A model generated the notes under the pieces. The model was not told the DNA's origin. It made no database searches and was given only the letters and a program-made list of their open reading frames with translations. The position numbers and the translations under genes are program-made. Source: Xylocopa sonorina (Eukaryota > Arthropoda > Insecta > Hymenoptera > Apidae). Taken from it: DNA of 64,000 bases. Below, one piece after another: positions 8,326 through 17,318 of the stretch. How positions within the stretch are numbered: the stretch's first letter is position 1; each line of letters opens with the position of its first letter. The stretch lies in assembly GCF_050948175.1 (NCBI RefSeq), contig NW_027490107.1, forward strand, positions 1,106,710-1,170,709, read 5' to 3'.

Positions 8326-10764
8326 TTAGGCCGTGTCCATGGCCTCCCCCCGGCCAACATCATCCATAAGAGCGGGATTTTTGGCCCGTTCTTCCTCATC
8401 CCCAGTGTCCATAGACGCAGATAATCCCACGCTGGAGGATGATGCGGCCGCACCACCCCCGCTGGATCCTCCCACGTTGGAGGGTGATGCGGTCGCACCA
8501 CCCCCGCCGGAACATCCCGCGATGGAGGGTGATGCTGACGCACCACCCCCGCCGGAACGTCCCACGGTGGAGGGTGATGCAGATGCACCACCCCCGCTGG
8601 AACCTCCCACGTTGGAGGGTGGTGCAACTACACCACCCCCTTTACGGACACTGGGGATTTTGGACTTCTCCTGGATCTTGCCTCCTTTCTGCGCAGCCGA
8701 CGACGGCTGTGCCCCCTTGCCGCTTCGGCGGGCCTTAGGCGGGGAGCACGACTTGCCCCCCGTTCTATGGTCCGCAGACCGCCCCGCCTCCTTGCACACG
8801 AGGCAAACAGGGGCGGCCGCGGTACAAAGGCCCGCCTGGTGGCCGGTCTCACCACACCTGTAACACAGGTGAGACCGATCCACCTTCGCAGTGCACCGCT
8901 GCTGGACGTGACCCAGCTCCCAGCAGCGGTAACACTGCTCCGGGCGGGGTTTTAAGACCATAACGCGGGCATCTGCCCACCCCACCCGGATGCGGCCGGC
9001 AGCGACAACTTTTTTGGCCGCTGCCAGGGGGCACTGCACCCAAAGGGTGCCGAGCCCTCTTGGTGAAGACCGTATAAGGCCCGTCTTCACCTCTTCTACT
9101 CGACACCCTCCGGTGCCGGCTATGACCTCGGCCACCTCAGATGAGGTGACCGAGTCGTCCAGGCCGATCACCCTCAGGTCTTGTTTCTTGACCGGCCTGG
9201 CCACCGTTACGCCGTCGCCGGCTAACGCCTCCTTCAATTTTGCCGCCAAGGCCGCAGCCTTGGCATCCTTCTCAGGACCGGCGATCTCCAACAGGAGACC
9301 GCCGGTCCTCGACTTCTTGGGGCGGACTGCCTCCACCCCTACGTCGGATAGCCTGACCCTCTGCCTAGCAGCCACCATGATGTCACGGTAGGTGGCTTTG
9401 CTGCCAGGCAGAAGGGTCAGTGCGACTGCCGCAGTGCGTGGCAGCCGCCCAAGCTTAGGCTTTTCCTCTCTCTTTGCCTCCTGGGCCTTTGGTGGTGTGG
9501 CAGGGGCAGATTGGGCCTTATTGGCTGCCCTTGCAGCCTTCCTGCCCACCACCTGGGCCCAGGTTCCTTCCTTCGCGGCACCAGATGCAGAAGTGCATGA
9601 TGCTGGTGCCGCTGTTGCCTGGCTCCTCACAGCCTGGCGAGCCATCTCCAACCTTCTAGCTGCCCCAGATGGGGCTTGTTTGGAATTAGAAGGCGTTTTA
9701 CCTTTTGTGGCGTTTGTCTGTGCGCCACTGCCTTTACTCTTCTCCTTCTTCTTTTTATTTTCTGTCTTACCCTCGGTGGCTTTGGTTTTAGTGTCTTCCG
9801 AGGGCGAGACGTCGCTCTCCTTCGACTGAAGGATTTCCTTTCGGAAATCCCCCATCATCTTCATGATGAGGTCCGCCACCTGATGCAATGTGACGGGCCC
9901 TGTTGCCTCCTTCGGTGCCAGAGCGCCATCGTCTGAAGATGATATCTTCACATTCCTCCTTGGCGGGGCCGGTGCTGGCCCCGCGCGGCTCCCAATGTCC
10001 AAATCCACCATCTGAATTGTTGGCGGATCTGGAGTTCTCCTTTCCAATTCTTTAAGTCTCGCTTGCAATCTCTGGTTTTCCTCCTTCAGAGTCTCCAGCT
10101 GTGCCTTCAGCGCCGCAATATCCTTTTCAGGCGGCGGAACTGCCTGTCGGTCCACCCTCTGGGTCAGCTCTATTGTAGCTGCCCTTAGGCTCCTGGCCCC
10201 CATCCTGAGGTCTCGTTGGATGGTACCCTTCAGGTTCTTGGACTTGGCCGCGGCCAACTCCACCCTATCGGCCTCTTCAAGCGCCCATGCACCCAAATCT
10301 GAAAGAGGCTTATTTTTAGCCTCTTGCAGGAAGTCTTCCATCTCCGGCACAGGCTTAGCCGATTTCCCCGGAGGTGGTGGAATGCCTGTGCCGGCGTGGA
10401 TCTCATTCTCGAGATCCACGAGCTCTGCTTGTCGTTGGGCCTCGACGTAGGCCCTTTTGGCCTCAGCGAGGCCTACATACTCCCCCGTTGTAGGGGGTCT
10501 CCCCCTCTTCTTTGATTTGGGGCATGGCCTCTCAAAATCAAATATCGATCGTACAGACCCTATCGAGGTGTCGGAGTCGTAGGAAGCGTCCCACGACTCC
10601 TCCACCGCGCCACGCCGCAGTGCATTATGGACCTTGCTCGAGACAGATGATAGTCTCGAGCCAGCGACCACTCGGACCCGACCGGTCCCCGCCCCCTCGT
10701 CGTAATCCCCCCCATTCCCCGGTTTTTTAAAATTTGAAACAGAAATACTCATATTGAATCCCAC
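8326..10764 (-). CDS. Copy B ORF1, gag-like nucleic-acid-binding protein with three zinc knuckles
   Basis: This is an intact 812-residue ORF1. A second in-frame ATG four codons in (MSIS) may be the true start, since homology with the other copies begins at FKKPG. Parts in order: acidic/Ser N-terminus; KSKKRGRPP AT-hook-like and nuclear-localisation-like motif (about 83-91) followed by TTGEYVG; leucine-heptad coiled coil (about 215-243); Lys-rich stretch; conserved domain (about 436-610); zinc knuckles at 611-673, the third with the longer C-X2-C-X9-H-X6-C spacing; and a tail of 15-residue Gly/Ser/Ala repeats (about 712-772). It should bind element RNA and bring the RNP to telomeres. Residues before about 436 are strongly diverged from copies A and C, while the rest is near identical. 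Confidence 0.9.
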   Translation of the reverse strand: MGFNMSISVSNFKKPGNGGDYDEGAGTGRVRVVAGSRLSSVSSKVHNALRRGAVEESWDASYDSDTSIGSVRSIFDFERPCPKSKKRGRPPTTGEYVGLAEAKRAYVEAQRQAELVDLENEIHAGTGIPPPPGKSAKPVPEMEDFLQEAKNKPLSDLGAWALEEADRVELAAAKSKNLKGTIQRDLRMGARSLRAATIELTQRVDRQAVPPPEKDIAALKAQLETLKEENQRLQARLKELERRTPDPPTIQMVDLDIGSRAGPAPAPPRRNVKISSSDDGALAPKEATGPVTLHQVADLIMKMMGDFRKEILQSKESDVSPSEDTKTKATEGKTENKKKKEKSKGSGAQTNATKGKTPSNSKQAPSGAARRLEMARQAVRSQATAAPASCTSASGAAKEGTWAQVVGRKAARAANKAQSAPATPPKAQEAKREEKPKLGRLPRTAAVALTLLPGSKATYRDIMVAARQRVRLSDVGVEAVRPKKSRTGGLLLEIAGPEKDAKAAALAAKLKEALAGDGVTVARPVKKQDLRVIGLDDSVTSSEVAEVIAGTGGCRVEEVKTGLIRSSPRGLGTLWVQCPLAAAKKVVAAGRIRVGWADARVMVLKPRPEQCYRCWELGHVQQRCTAKVDRSHLCYRCGETGHQAGLCTAAAPVCLVCKEAGRSADHRTGGKSCSPPKARRSGKGAQPSSAAQKGGKIQEKSKIPSVRKGGGVVAPPSNVGGSSGGGASASPSTVGRSGGGGASASPSIAGCSGGGGATASPSNVGGSSGGGAAASSSSVGLSASMDTGDEEERAKNPALMDDVGRGEAMDTA
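8434..8640 (-). repeat. 45-bp coding minisatellite in copy B ORF1
   Basis: Five unit starts are exactly 45 bp apart (8434, 8479, 8524, 8569, 8614). They encode 15-residue repeats such as ASASPSIAGCSGGGG. All frames stay open through the array. Confidence 0.88.
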
Positions 10765-11128
10765 GAGTAGGGTCGGAAATAAAAGTCGCCCCTGGCAGAG
10801 CCGCCATGCCAGGGGAAGGCTAATACACCCGGGGGGCGCCAGTATCCCCGGGGTTGGTCGCTAGAGACCGATGCACCCACCGGCCACGCCCAGCCGCGAG
10901 GACTGGGCGTGCCCCCTCGCCGCGTACCGCAGCTTGAGGCTAGGGACTTTTTATAGAGGTTTATCCCCTCGCGGGCCGGCCAATGAAGGCAAGCCCCCCG
11001 CTCCGGTGAGACATGACCACCGGTTTTACGGTATTACGACAGGGGCAACACCACCCCTGCCGAGCTATGGGATCCCGGGGACGCAACCCCCCGTACCACG
11101 ACCAGAACTGGCCGTGGCCCCTGGGATG
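10765..11128 (-). other. Truncated 5' UTR of copy B
   Basis: About 364 bp match the ORF1-proximal part of the 610-bp 5' UTR of A and C. The outer 245 bp, including the terminal hairpin, are missing, and the truncated end (CTGGGATG) joins AACCTAACC directly. Confidence 0.8.
10947..10956 (-). promoter_or_regulatory. TATA-box-like sequence in copy B 5' UTR
   Basis: CTATAAAAAG on the sense strand, retained despite the 5' truncation. Confidence 0.35.
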
Positions 11129-11147
11129 AACCTAACCTAACCTAACC
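11129..11147 (+). repeat. Telomeric repeat remnant between copies B and C
   Basis: 19 bp of AACCTAA-type repeat ending in CC before the poly-T of copy C. Confidence 0.92.
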
Positions 11148-11169
11148 TTTTTTTTTTTTTTTTTTTTTT
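11148..11169 (-). other. Poly(A) tail of copy C
   Basis: 22 T on the + strand, directly after CCTAACC. Confidence 0.9.
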
Positions 11170-11721
11170 AACGTGGGGAAATCCTCATGGATCCCCCGGA
11201 GCTGGGGAACTCCGGAGGTATGCCGGACTCTTACCGGCTAAAACCCCACGGTGACCTTCCTCGGCGCTGCGGGGAGGGGACCGGGAACTCTGGACGAACG
11301 CGTCCGGTCCCCTCCCGCGCCGGGGCCCTCCATGCTGACTGGGAGGACCCCCTTCCCGGAGGGGAGTGTGGTCGACGATACACACTCCCCCATCCGAGGA
11401 ATGAGCGATGGCTGGGTCACGCAGCCACCGCTCCCGTCCCGGAGGACGCGTGCAATGGTCGGCACATTCCCCCAAATGTACCGACCGCGCCCCCCGGACG
11501 ACGCCCGTGCAAAGACGTGGGGCCCGACCAAATGGTCCACCCCGCACGGGCGTCGTCGACGCCTCGGGCCAGGCTTGGCCCGGTTGACTGGGTGCCCCGG
11601 GTGCGTCAGACCCGATACCACGACCCGACAAATGCCGAGTCGTGGCCCCTGAGGCTGACCGGCCACCATCGTGGCCCGCAGGCGCGGCGAAGGTGGCGAA
11701 GTCCCTCCCCCCGAAGGGTTC
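11170..11721 (-). other. Highly structured 3' UTR of copy C
   Basis: Collinear with the copy B 3' UTR at an offset of 6555 and retaining all its inverted repeats. Two B/C substitutions fall inside stems (11193-11218 and the stem matching 4902-4931). In the sense RNA both change a C-G or G-C pair into a U-G or G-U pair, so the stem survives. The other differences I noted lie outside the listed stems. Confidence 0.8.
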
Positions 11722-14700
11722 TTAGGAGTGACTTCCACCCGAAGGTGGAAGCCCCCCCCGTGAGGAGGAACGGGGCAAACGTCTACGACGCCGACCCCGT
11801 AGGCAGCGTCGAGCGGGCAGAGATTGCTCCCTAACCCGCTCGGCGGCCTCCTTCGCGACCATGACCTCCTCGCAAAAGGAGATCATGGCCTGCCAGACGC
11901 TCCCGCGACCAAGCATCCCCGAAAGAATGCCCGGCAACGAGAGGTCCGGACACACCTCCGCCGCTAACACCCGACGCGGCACCTCCCAGGCTGGACACTC
12001 CTGGAGAGTGTGCCGCGCCGAGTCCACCGCGGCGCCACAATGGTGGCACCGCGCGGTCGCCTCGCGTCCGATTCGGCACAGGTACTGACCGAAACAACCA
12101 TGTCCGGTCAGCACCTGTGTGGCTCGGAATGTGAGCCGTCCGTTGCTACGGCCTACCCATCTATCTAGGATGGGCAGAACCGCCCCGACGGTCCAATGGT
12201 CGCCGTGACGGGACAAGACGTCCCGCCACTTTAACATTGTGGACCGCCGGGCCTGGAGCCTCAACTCGTCCCGACTTGTCGTCTCCCCTGGCGGGGTGGA
12301 GTCCTGACGCTCGAGACGAAGACGCCTATAAACGTAGGCGTCTTCGAGCGCCAGGAGCTCCAAAGGTGGTAAACCCGCCAGGGTGGTGGCCGCCTCGTAG
12401 GACACCGTACGGTACCCCCTTATGACGCGAATGGCCGCGCGTCGCCACTCCCGTCGGAGAAGTGTCATGCTTCTCCGACTCGCCAACAAAGCGTCGGCCC
12501 AAACAGGGGCACCGTACAGTGCCACGCTCTTGATTACACCACAATAGAGGCGGCGCACCCGCTCGTCCGGGCCGCCAAGGTTGGGCATGATGCGACTCAG
12601 ATGAGTCGTTATTTTGCCCAACCTGGCGGCCAAACGGACGAAGTGCGGGACGAAACTCCAGGAGCCGTCCAGGTAGACACCAAGATATTTGATATCCTGG
12701 GCCACCTGGACGTCGGACGACCCGATCCTCACCAGACATGGAGCTGAAGTGCCCCTCTTACGAGGACGGAAACAAACTATCTCCGTCTTCTGAGGGGACA
12801 ACTCCAGCCCCATGCCCCGAATCCGCGAGGCGATGGCCGCAACCGCGACCTCCGCTCGACGGATGGTCCTCCCCAAGTCCCTGCCGGTGGCTAACACCAT
12901 GGTGTCGTCGGCGTAGCACGTAAGGTGCACGCCGGCCGGCAGGGAGACCCGCAGGGCCGCGTCGTACCCCAGGTTCCACAATAAAGGGCCCAATACGGAC
13001 CCCTGGGGCACGCCACGGGTGATGTCTCGCCACACAAACCCATCGCGGCCACCGTAAACGATGGCCCTGTCCCGGAGGTAATCTCCGACCACCATCCGCA
13101 GGTAGGGGGGCACCTCGTGACGTTCGAGGGCCCCGCGGATGGCCGCCCACGAGAGGGAGTTAAAGGCGTTCTTGATGTCTAACGATATCGCCAGAGCTAC
13201 TCCCCCCCTGGACGTGACCGAGTCCGAGAGGGACTTGACGCGTGAAATTGCGTCGATAGTCGACCGTCCCTCCCGGAAGCCGAACTGGCACTCGGCCAGG
13301 TCGGGTCCTACACGGGACAGGTGCTGGACGAGGCGATGCTGTACGATGCGCTCAAAGAGCTTACCGACCTCGTCCAGCAACACGATGGGCCTGTAGGCGG
13401 AGGGCGACTCCGCGGGCCTGTTGTCCTTCTTGAGGAGGACCATCCGTCCGCATTTCCACCGAAGTGGAATCGTCCCCGTCTGGAGGCAGGCATTAAACAG
13501 CCTGCACAGACGGGGACCGAGGACGCTGAGTGCCATGACCCAGGCGCGGCCAGGTATGCCGTCAGGGCCGGGGGCGGTGTTACGTTCCCCCATGCGTCTG
13601 ACGGCACAGGCCAGCTCCTCCCCGGACACCTCCAACTCCTGTGACCATAATACATGGTCGATGGTGTGAACGGGGGCCGACACCTCCCCAGATGGGAATA
13701 AAGTGCCGACCACCCGCTCCAGGAGCGGAGGGTCCATCGTCTCCGTGAGTGGAGGCGCCCATGGACGTAGCTTGTCCATAACGAGTTTGTAGGGGCGCCC
13801 CCATGGATCCTCACGGAGCTTAGAGAGGAGTCCGTCCCAGGCCTGAGCCTTGGCACTCCTGATGGCCAGCTGCAGCTGCTTCGTAAGCGTACGATATTCA
13901 GCGTACAGCTGTGCCGTTCTCGCCGCGTCGGTCGATCGTCGACGCCTCGCCCGGGTGTACTGGCGGCGAGCGACCCCGCAATCAGCGCGGAGACGCTGTA
14001 TCGCGTCGCTCCACCAGTACACCGGGCGGCGGGGCGGATTGGCGCGGACACGTGGCATCGCCACGTCGCAAATAGACGTCATAACGTCCGCGAACCAATC
14101 CGCCTCCGCGTTAACCTCCACTGGCCCAGCCGGAACGCCCGGCCAGGCCACTGCGAGAACGGCCGCCATCAGGGCGTCCTCATCCATGCCCCTCAGGGCC
14201 CACCTCTTCTGGTGGTGAGCTGATGGGCGGGTCGGGGGAGGCGTGGAGACCTCTATGCGTATGTACGCGTGATCAGAGAGAGTCTCCACGTCGTCGACCC
14301 TCCACCCCGACACACGACGCGCGGCCAGGGCGTTTGCGAAAGATAAGTCCACGATACTTTCGCCCTGGTACCGCACGCACGTGCTGGCCGAGCCCCGGTT
14401 TAATAACCGGAGACTCAGGCCAGCCGCCCAGTCCAACACCGAGTGACCCCTCTGGTCCGTCCTCGGGGAGTGCCACGCAGATGCGTGAGCATTAAAGTCC
14501 CCGAGGACGAACACTGGACGAGCTGCGTGCGAAGAAACGATGTTCTGCAGCTCGTCCAGTAAAGTGTCGAAACGACTGAGGGGCCATCTCGGTGGCGCGT
14601 ACACGCCCACCACCAGACAATCCGCCCAGTCGACCGCCACGAACCCGTGGCCGCGCGCAACGAGCGCTATCGGCCGGATCCGTGACGGGACCGACTGGGC

Positions 14701-14811
14701 GACCACCACGGAGTCGTCCAGGTCCCCAGCCCAGGACGGGCGCTGGAGAACCCGGTACGGCTCCGCAGCGACGACCAACTCAACCATGCCACCGCAGAGA
14801 CCTTGAACCAT
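11722..14811 (-). CDS. Copy C ORF2: APE-type endonuclease, reverse transcriptase and zinc-knuckle polyprotein (intact)
   Basis: 1029 residues from the first ATG. Endonuclease: AEPYR (Glu17), GDFNAH (104-109), SDHAYI (179-184). RT: GPDGIP (415-420), AYRPIVLLDEVGKLFE (about 472), QFGFREGRST (about 509), SLDIKNAFNS (543-552), GVPQGSVLGP (600-609), YADD catalytic box (633-636), KYLGVYLDGS thumb-side motif. C-terminus: CHHC-H-C knuckle (922-938) and an Arg-rich RCLRGRRRRRLPR tail. This is the standard R1-clade ORF2 layout. The frame stays open upstream to 14913 with no ATG, and that stretch encodes IIQTNLNHAIAAQDL, which resembles the conserved start of the endonuclease with its active-site Asn. 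The protein therefore probably begins before this ATG. The upstream part overlaps the end of ORF1 in the -1 frame by 34 nt. Confidence 0.93.
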   Translation of the reverse strand: MVQGLCGGMVELVVAAEPYRVLQRPSWAGDLDDSVVVAQSVPSRIRPIALVARGHGFVAVDWADCLVVGVYAPPRWPLSRFDTLLDELQNIVSSHAARPVFVLGDFNAHASAWHSPRTDQRGHSVLDWAAGLSLRLLNRGSASTCVRYQGESIVDLSFANALAARRVSGWRVDDVETLSDHAYIRIEVSTPPPTRPSAHHQKRWALRGMDEDALMAAVLAVAWPGVPAGPVEVNAEADWFADVMTSICDVAMPRVRANPPRRPVYWWSDAIQRLRADCGVARRQYTRARRRRSTDAARTAQLYAEYRTLTKQLQLAIRSAKAQAWDGLLSKLREDPWGRPYKLVMDKLRPWAPPLTETMDPPLLERVVGTLFPSGEVSAPVHTIDHVLWSQELEVSGEELACAVRRMGERNTAPGPDGIPGRAWVMALSVLGPRLCRLFNACLQTGTIPLRWKCGRMVLLKKDNRPAESPSAYRPIVLLDEVGKLFERIVQHRLVQHLSRVGPDLAECQFGFREGRSTIDAISRVKSLSDSVTSRGGVALAISLDIKNAFNSLSWAAIRGALERHEVPPYLRMVVGDYLRDRAIVYGGRDGFVWRDITRGVPQGSVLGPLLWNLGYDAALRVSLPAGVHLTCYADDTMVLATGRDLGRTIRRAEVAVAAIASRIRGMGLELSPQKTEIVCFRPRKRGTSAPCLVRIGSSDVQVAQDIKYLGVYLDGSWSFVPHFVRLAARLGKITTHLSRIMPNLGGPDERVRRLYCGVIKSVALYGAPVWADALLASRRSMTLLRREWRRAAIRVIRGYRTVSYEAATTLAGLPPLELLALEDAYVYRRLRLERQDSTPPGETTSRDELRLQARRSTMLKWRDVLSRHGDHWTVGAVLPILDRWVGRSNGRLTFRATQVLTGHGCFGQYLCRIGREATARCHHCGAAVDSARHTLQECPAWEVPRRVLAAEVCPDLSLPGILSGMLGRGSVWQAMISFCEEVMVAKEAAERVREQSLPARRCLRGRRRRRLPRSSSRGGLPPSGGSHS
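11732..11751 (-). other. cUUCGg tetraloop hairpin at the ORF2 stop, copy C
   Basis: The 8-bp stem and UUCG loop are identical to 5177-5196, encoding the final LPPSGGS residues just before TAA. Confidence 0.75.
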
Positions 14812-14879
14812 TAGGTCCTGTGCTGCGATGGCATGGTTGAGATTGGTCTGGATGATGTGACCGTGAGGAGGCGTGAACT

Positions 14880-14913
14880 TTAAGCCGTGTCCATGGCCTC
14901 CCCCCGGCCAACA
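14880..14913 (-). promoter_or_regulatory. ORF1/ORF2 overlap, candidate translational coupling or -1 frameshift site
   Basis: The ORF1 stop TAA is at 14880-14882. The ORF2 frame opens after a TGA at 14914-14916. ORF2 is in the -1 frame relative to ORF1. A sense G6 run (14900-14905) lies in the overlap. The arrangement is the same at 1529-1562 and 8326-8359. The SART1 element is known to couple ORF2 translation to ORF1 termination, but no AUG overlaps the stop here, so the mechanism must differ. Confidence 0.5.
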
Positions 14914-17318
14914 TCATCCGTGTGAGCGGGATTCTCGTCCCGCTCTAACTCGTCCCCAGTGTCCATAGACGCAGATAATCCCACGGTGGAGGATGATGCG
15001 GCCGCACCACCCCCGCTGGATCCTCCCACGTTGGAGGGTGATGCGGTCGCACCACCCCCGCCGGAACGTCCCGCGATGGAGGGTGATGCTGATGCACCAC
15101 CCCCGCTGGAACCTCCCGCGATGGAGGGTGATGCGGATGCACCACCCCCGCTGGAACGTCCCACGTTGGAGGGTGGTGCAGCTTCACCACCCCCTTTTTG
15201 GACACTGGGGATTTTGGTCTTCTTCTCGACGATTTTTCCTCCCTTCTGCGCAGCCGACGACGGCTGTGCCCCCTTGCCGCTTCGGCGGGCCTTAGGCGGG
15301 GAGCATGACTTGCCCCCCGTTCTGTGGTCCGCGGACCGCCCTGCCTCTTTACAGATAAGGCAAACTGGGGCGGCCGCGGTGCAAAGGCCCGCCTGGTGGC
15401 CGGTCTCACCACACCTATAACATAGGTGCGACCGGTCCACCTTCGCAGTGCACCGCTGCTGGACGTGACCCAGCTCCCAGCAGCGGTAGCACTGCTCCGG
15501 GCGGGGTTTCAGCGCAACTACTCGGGCATCTGCCCACCCCACCCGGATGCGGCCGGCAGCGACCACCTTTTTAGCCGCTGCCAGGGGGCACTGCACCCAG
15601 AGGGTGCCTAGCCCTCTTGGCGAAGACCGGATTAATCCGGTCTTGAGCTCCTCCATCCGGCACCCTCCGGAGCCAGCAATGGCCTCGGCCACCTCAGCAG
15701 GGGTGACCGAGTCATCCAAGCCCAGCACACGAAGGTCTGCCTTCTTGCTGGGCCTGGCCACCGTTACGCCGTCGCCGGCTAACGCCTCCTTCAATTTTTC
15801 CGCCAAGGCCGCAGCCTTGGCTTCCTTTTCAGGTCCGGCGATCTCCAAAAGGAGACCACCGGTTCTCGACTTCTTGGGGCGGACAGATTCCACCCCTACA
15901 TCGGACAGCCTGACCCTCTGCCTGGCAGCCACCATGATGTCACGATAGGTGGCTTTGCTGCCAGGCAGAAGGGTCAGTGCGACTGCCGCGGTGCGCGGCA
16001 GCCGCCCCAACTTCGGCTTGTCAGCCTTCTTTGCGGCCTGGGCCTTTGGTGGCGGAACAGGGGCCGCTTGGGCCTTTTTGGCCGCCCTTGCGGCCTTTCT
16101 GCCCACCACCTGGGCCCAGGATGCCTCCTTGGCTGCACCACAATTACCAGGCTGTTGTGCTGGTGCCACTGTAGCAGTGCTCTTCACCGCCTGCCGCGCC
16201 ATTTCCAATCTTTTCGCAGCTCCTGATAGGGCATTTTTGGCCACTTTAGCTGCAGGAGGCTTGGATTGGGGGACATTGGTGGTCCTCTCCCTCTTATCTT
16301 CTTTCTTCTTCTTCTTCTCGCTCTTCTTTCCCTCGGTGCCCTGCCTGTCAGGAGCATCCGAGGGAATTACTTTCCTTCCCGTTGTCGAGAGAAGCTCTTT
16401 ACGGAGCTCCGCCAAACTTTGATTAATGAGGTCCGCCACCTGTCCTAACGTGGCGGGCCGAACCTCATCCCGTGGCGGCGGGGCACCTCTAGATGGGGAT
16501 ACCCGTCCCATATCCACCCCTGGCGAGGCTGGTGCTTGCCTCGCGCGGCTCGCGATCTCCAGGTCCGCCATAGTTTCTGCTGGTGGGCCTGGAGATCGCC
16601 TCTCCAAAGCACATAATCTTGCTTGCAGACGCTCATTTTCGGCCTGCAAGTCCCTCAGCTGCGCCTTAAGCGCCGAAATATCTTCGTCCGGTGGTACTGT
16701 TACCGGACGACTTACCCTCTGCGACAACTCCATGGTTGCCGCTCTCAAGGTCCTAGCACCCATCCTAATGTCTCTCTGGATGGTGCCCTTCAAATTCTTT
16801 GATTTGGCCGCAGCTAGTTCTATTCTATCTGCGACCTCAAGCGCCCACGCGCCTAAATCGGCCAGAGGCTTATTTCTTGCCTCTTCCAGAAAGTGGTCCA
16901 TTTCTGGCATGGGCCTGGCCGACTTGCCTGGAGGTGGCGGTACAGCAGAACCGCTGTGAATCTGCTGCTCCAGCTCCAGGAGCTCCACCTCTCGCTGGGC
17001 CTCGACATATGCCCTTTTGGCCTCAGCAAGACCCACGTAATCCCCTGTAGTAGGGGGCCTTCCTCGTTTCTTAGACTTGGGGCAAGGCCTCTCCAAGTCA
17101 AAAATTGACCTGACGGATCCGACCGAGGTGTCGGAGTCGTACGAGGCATCCCCCGACTCCACCACGGCGCCTCTCTTCAGAGCAGACTGCATCCTGCTTG
17201 CCAAAGATGTTGGCCTCGAGCCAGCTACTTTATGGACACCACTGGTCCCTTCACCCACATCGTCATCACCCCCCAACCCCGGTTTTTTAAAAGGAGAAAT
17301 AGAAAAAGAACATGCCAT
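14880..17318 (-). CDS. Copy C ORF1, gag-like nucleic-acid-binding protein with three zinc knuckles
   Basis: Intact, 812 residues from MACSFSISPFKKPG. The frame is open a further 42 codons to 17444, but that part is 5' UTR sequence and is not conserved in copy B, so the inner ATG is preferred. Parts in order: KSKKRGRPP AT-hook-like motif with TTGDYVG, leucine-heptad stretch (DISALKAQLRDLQAENERLQARLCALERR region), KKKKKEDKRE basic stretch, conserved RRM-like-length domain with the PLAAAKKVVAAGRIRVGW signature, zinc knuckles CYRCWELGHVQQRC, CYRCGETGHQAGLC and a longer third, then 15-residue Gly/Ser/Ala repeats and an acidic end. It is expected to coat element RNA and direct it to the telomere. 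The N-terminal half is diverged from A and B, while flanking DNA is near identical. Confidence 0.92.
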   Translation of the reverse strand: MACSFSISPFKKPGLGGDDDVGEGTSGVHKVAGSRPTSLASRMQSALKRGAVVESGDASYDSDTSVGSVRSIFDLERPCPKSKKRGRPPTTGDYVGLAEAKRAYVEAQREVELLELEQQIHSGSAVPPPPGKSARPMPEMDHFLEEARNKPLADLGAWALEVADRIELAAAKSKNLKGTIQRDIRMGARTLRAATMELSQRVSRPVTVPPDEDISALKAQLRDLQAENERLQARLCALERRSPGPPAETMADLEIASRARQAPASPGVDMGRVSPSRGAPPPRDEVRPATLGQVADLINQSLAELRKELLSTTGRKVIPSDAPDRQGTEGKKSEKKKKKEDKRERTTNVPQSKPPAAKVAKNALSGAAKRLEMARQAVKSTATVAPAQQPGNCGAAKEASWAQVVGRKAARAAKKAQAAPVPPPKAQAAKKADKPKLGRLPRTAAVALTLLPGSKATYRDIMVAARQRVRLSDVGVESVRPKKSRTGGLLLEIAGPEKEAKAAALAEKLKEALAGDGVTVARPSKKADLRVLGLDDSVTPAEVAEAIAGSGGCRMEELKTGLIRSSPRGLGTLWVQCPLAAAKKVVAAGRIRVGWADARVVALKPRPEQCYRCWELGHVQQRCTAKVDRSHLCYRCGETGHQAGLCTAAAPVCLICKEAGRSADHRTGGKSCSPPKARRSGKGAQPSSAAQKGGKIVEKKTKIPSVQKGGGEAAPPSNVGRSSGGGASASPSIAGGSSGGGASASPSIAGRSGGGGATASPSNVGGSSGGGAAASSSTVGLSASMDTGDELERDENPAHTDDVGRGEAMDTA
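14988..15195 (-). repeat. 45-bp coding minisatellite in copy C ORF1
   Basis: Unit starts at 14988, 15033, 15078, 15123 and 15168, exact 45-bp period, encoding ASASPSIAGRSGGGG-type repeats. Confidence 0.88.

Larger units (their letters stand above)
4587..11128 (-). mobile_element. Telomere-targeted non-LTR retrotransposon, copy B (TRAS-like, R1 clade), slightly 5'-truncated
   Basis: This 6542-bp element has CCTAA repeats on both sides. Order on the minus strand is a shortened 5' UTR, ORF1 (10764-8326), ORF2 (8257-5167, one frameshift), a structured 3' UTR and a 28-nt poly(A). Relative to A and C it lacks about 245 bp of the 5' end and abuts AACCTAACC directly. It ends after CC of CCTAA, consistent with target-primed reverse transcription from a nick between C and T of the C-rich strand. 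I recall that site being described for the Bombyx TRAS1 endonuclease. The 3' end faces the chromosome terminus. Confidence 0.93.
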
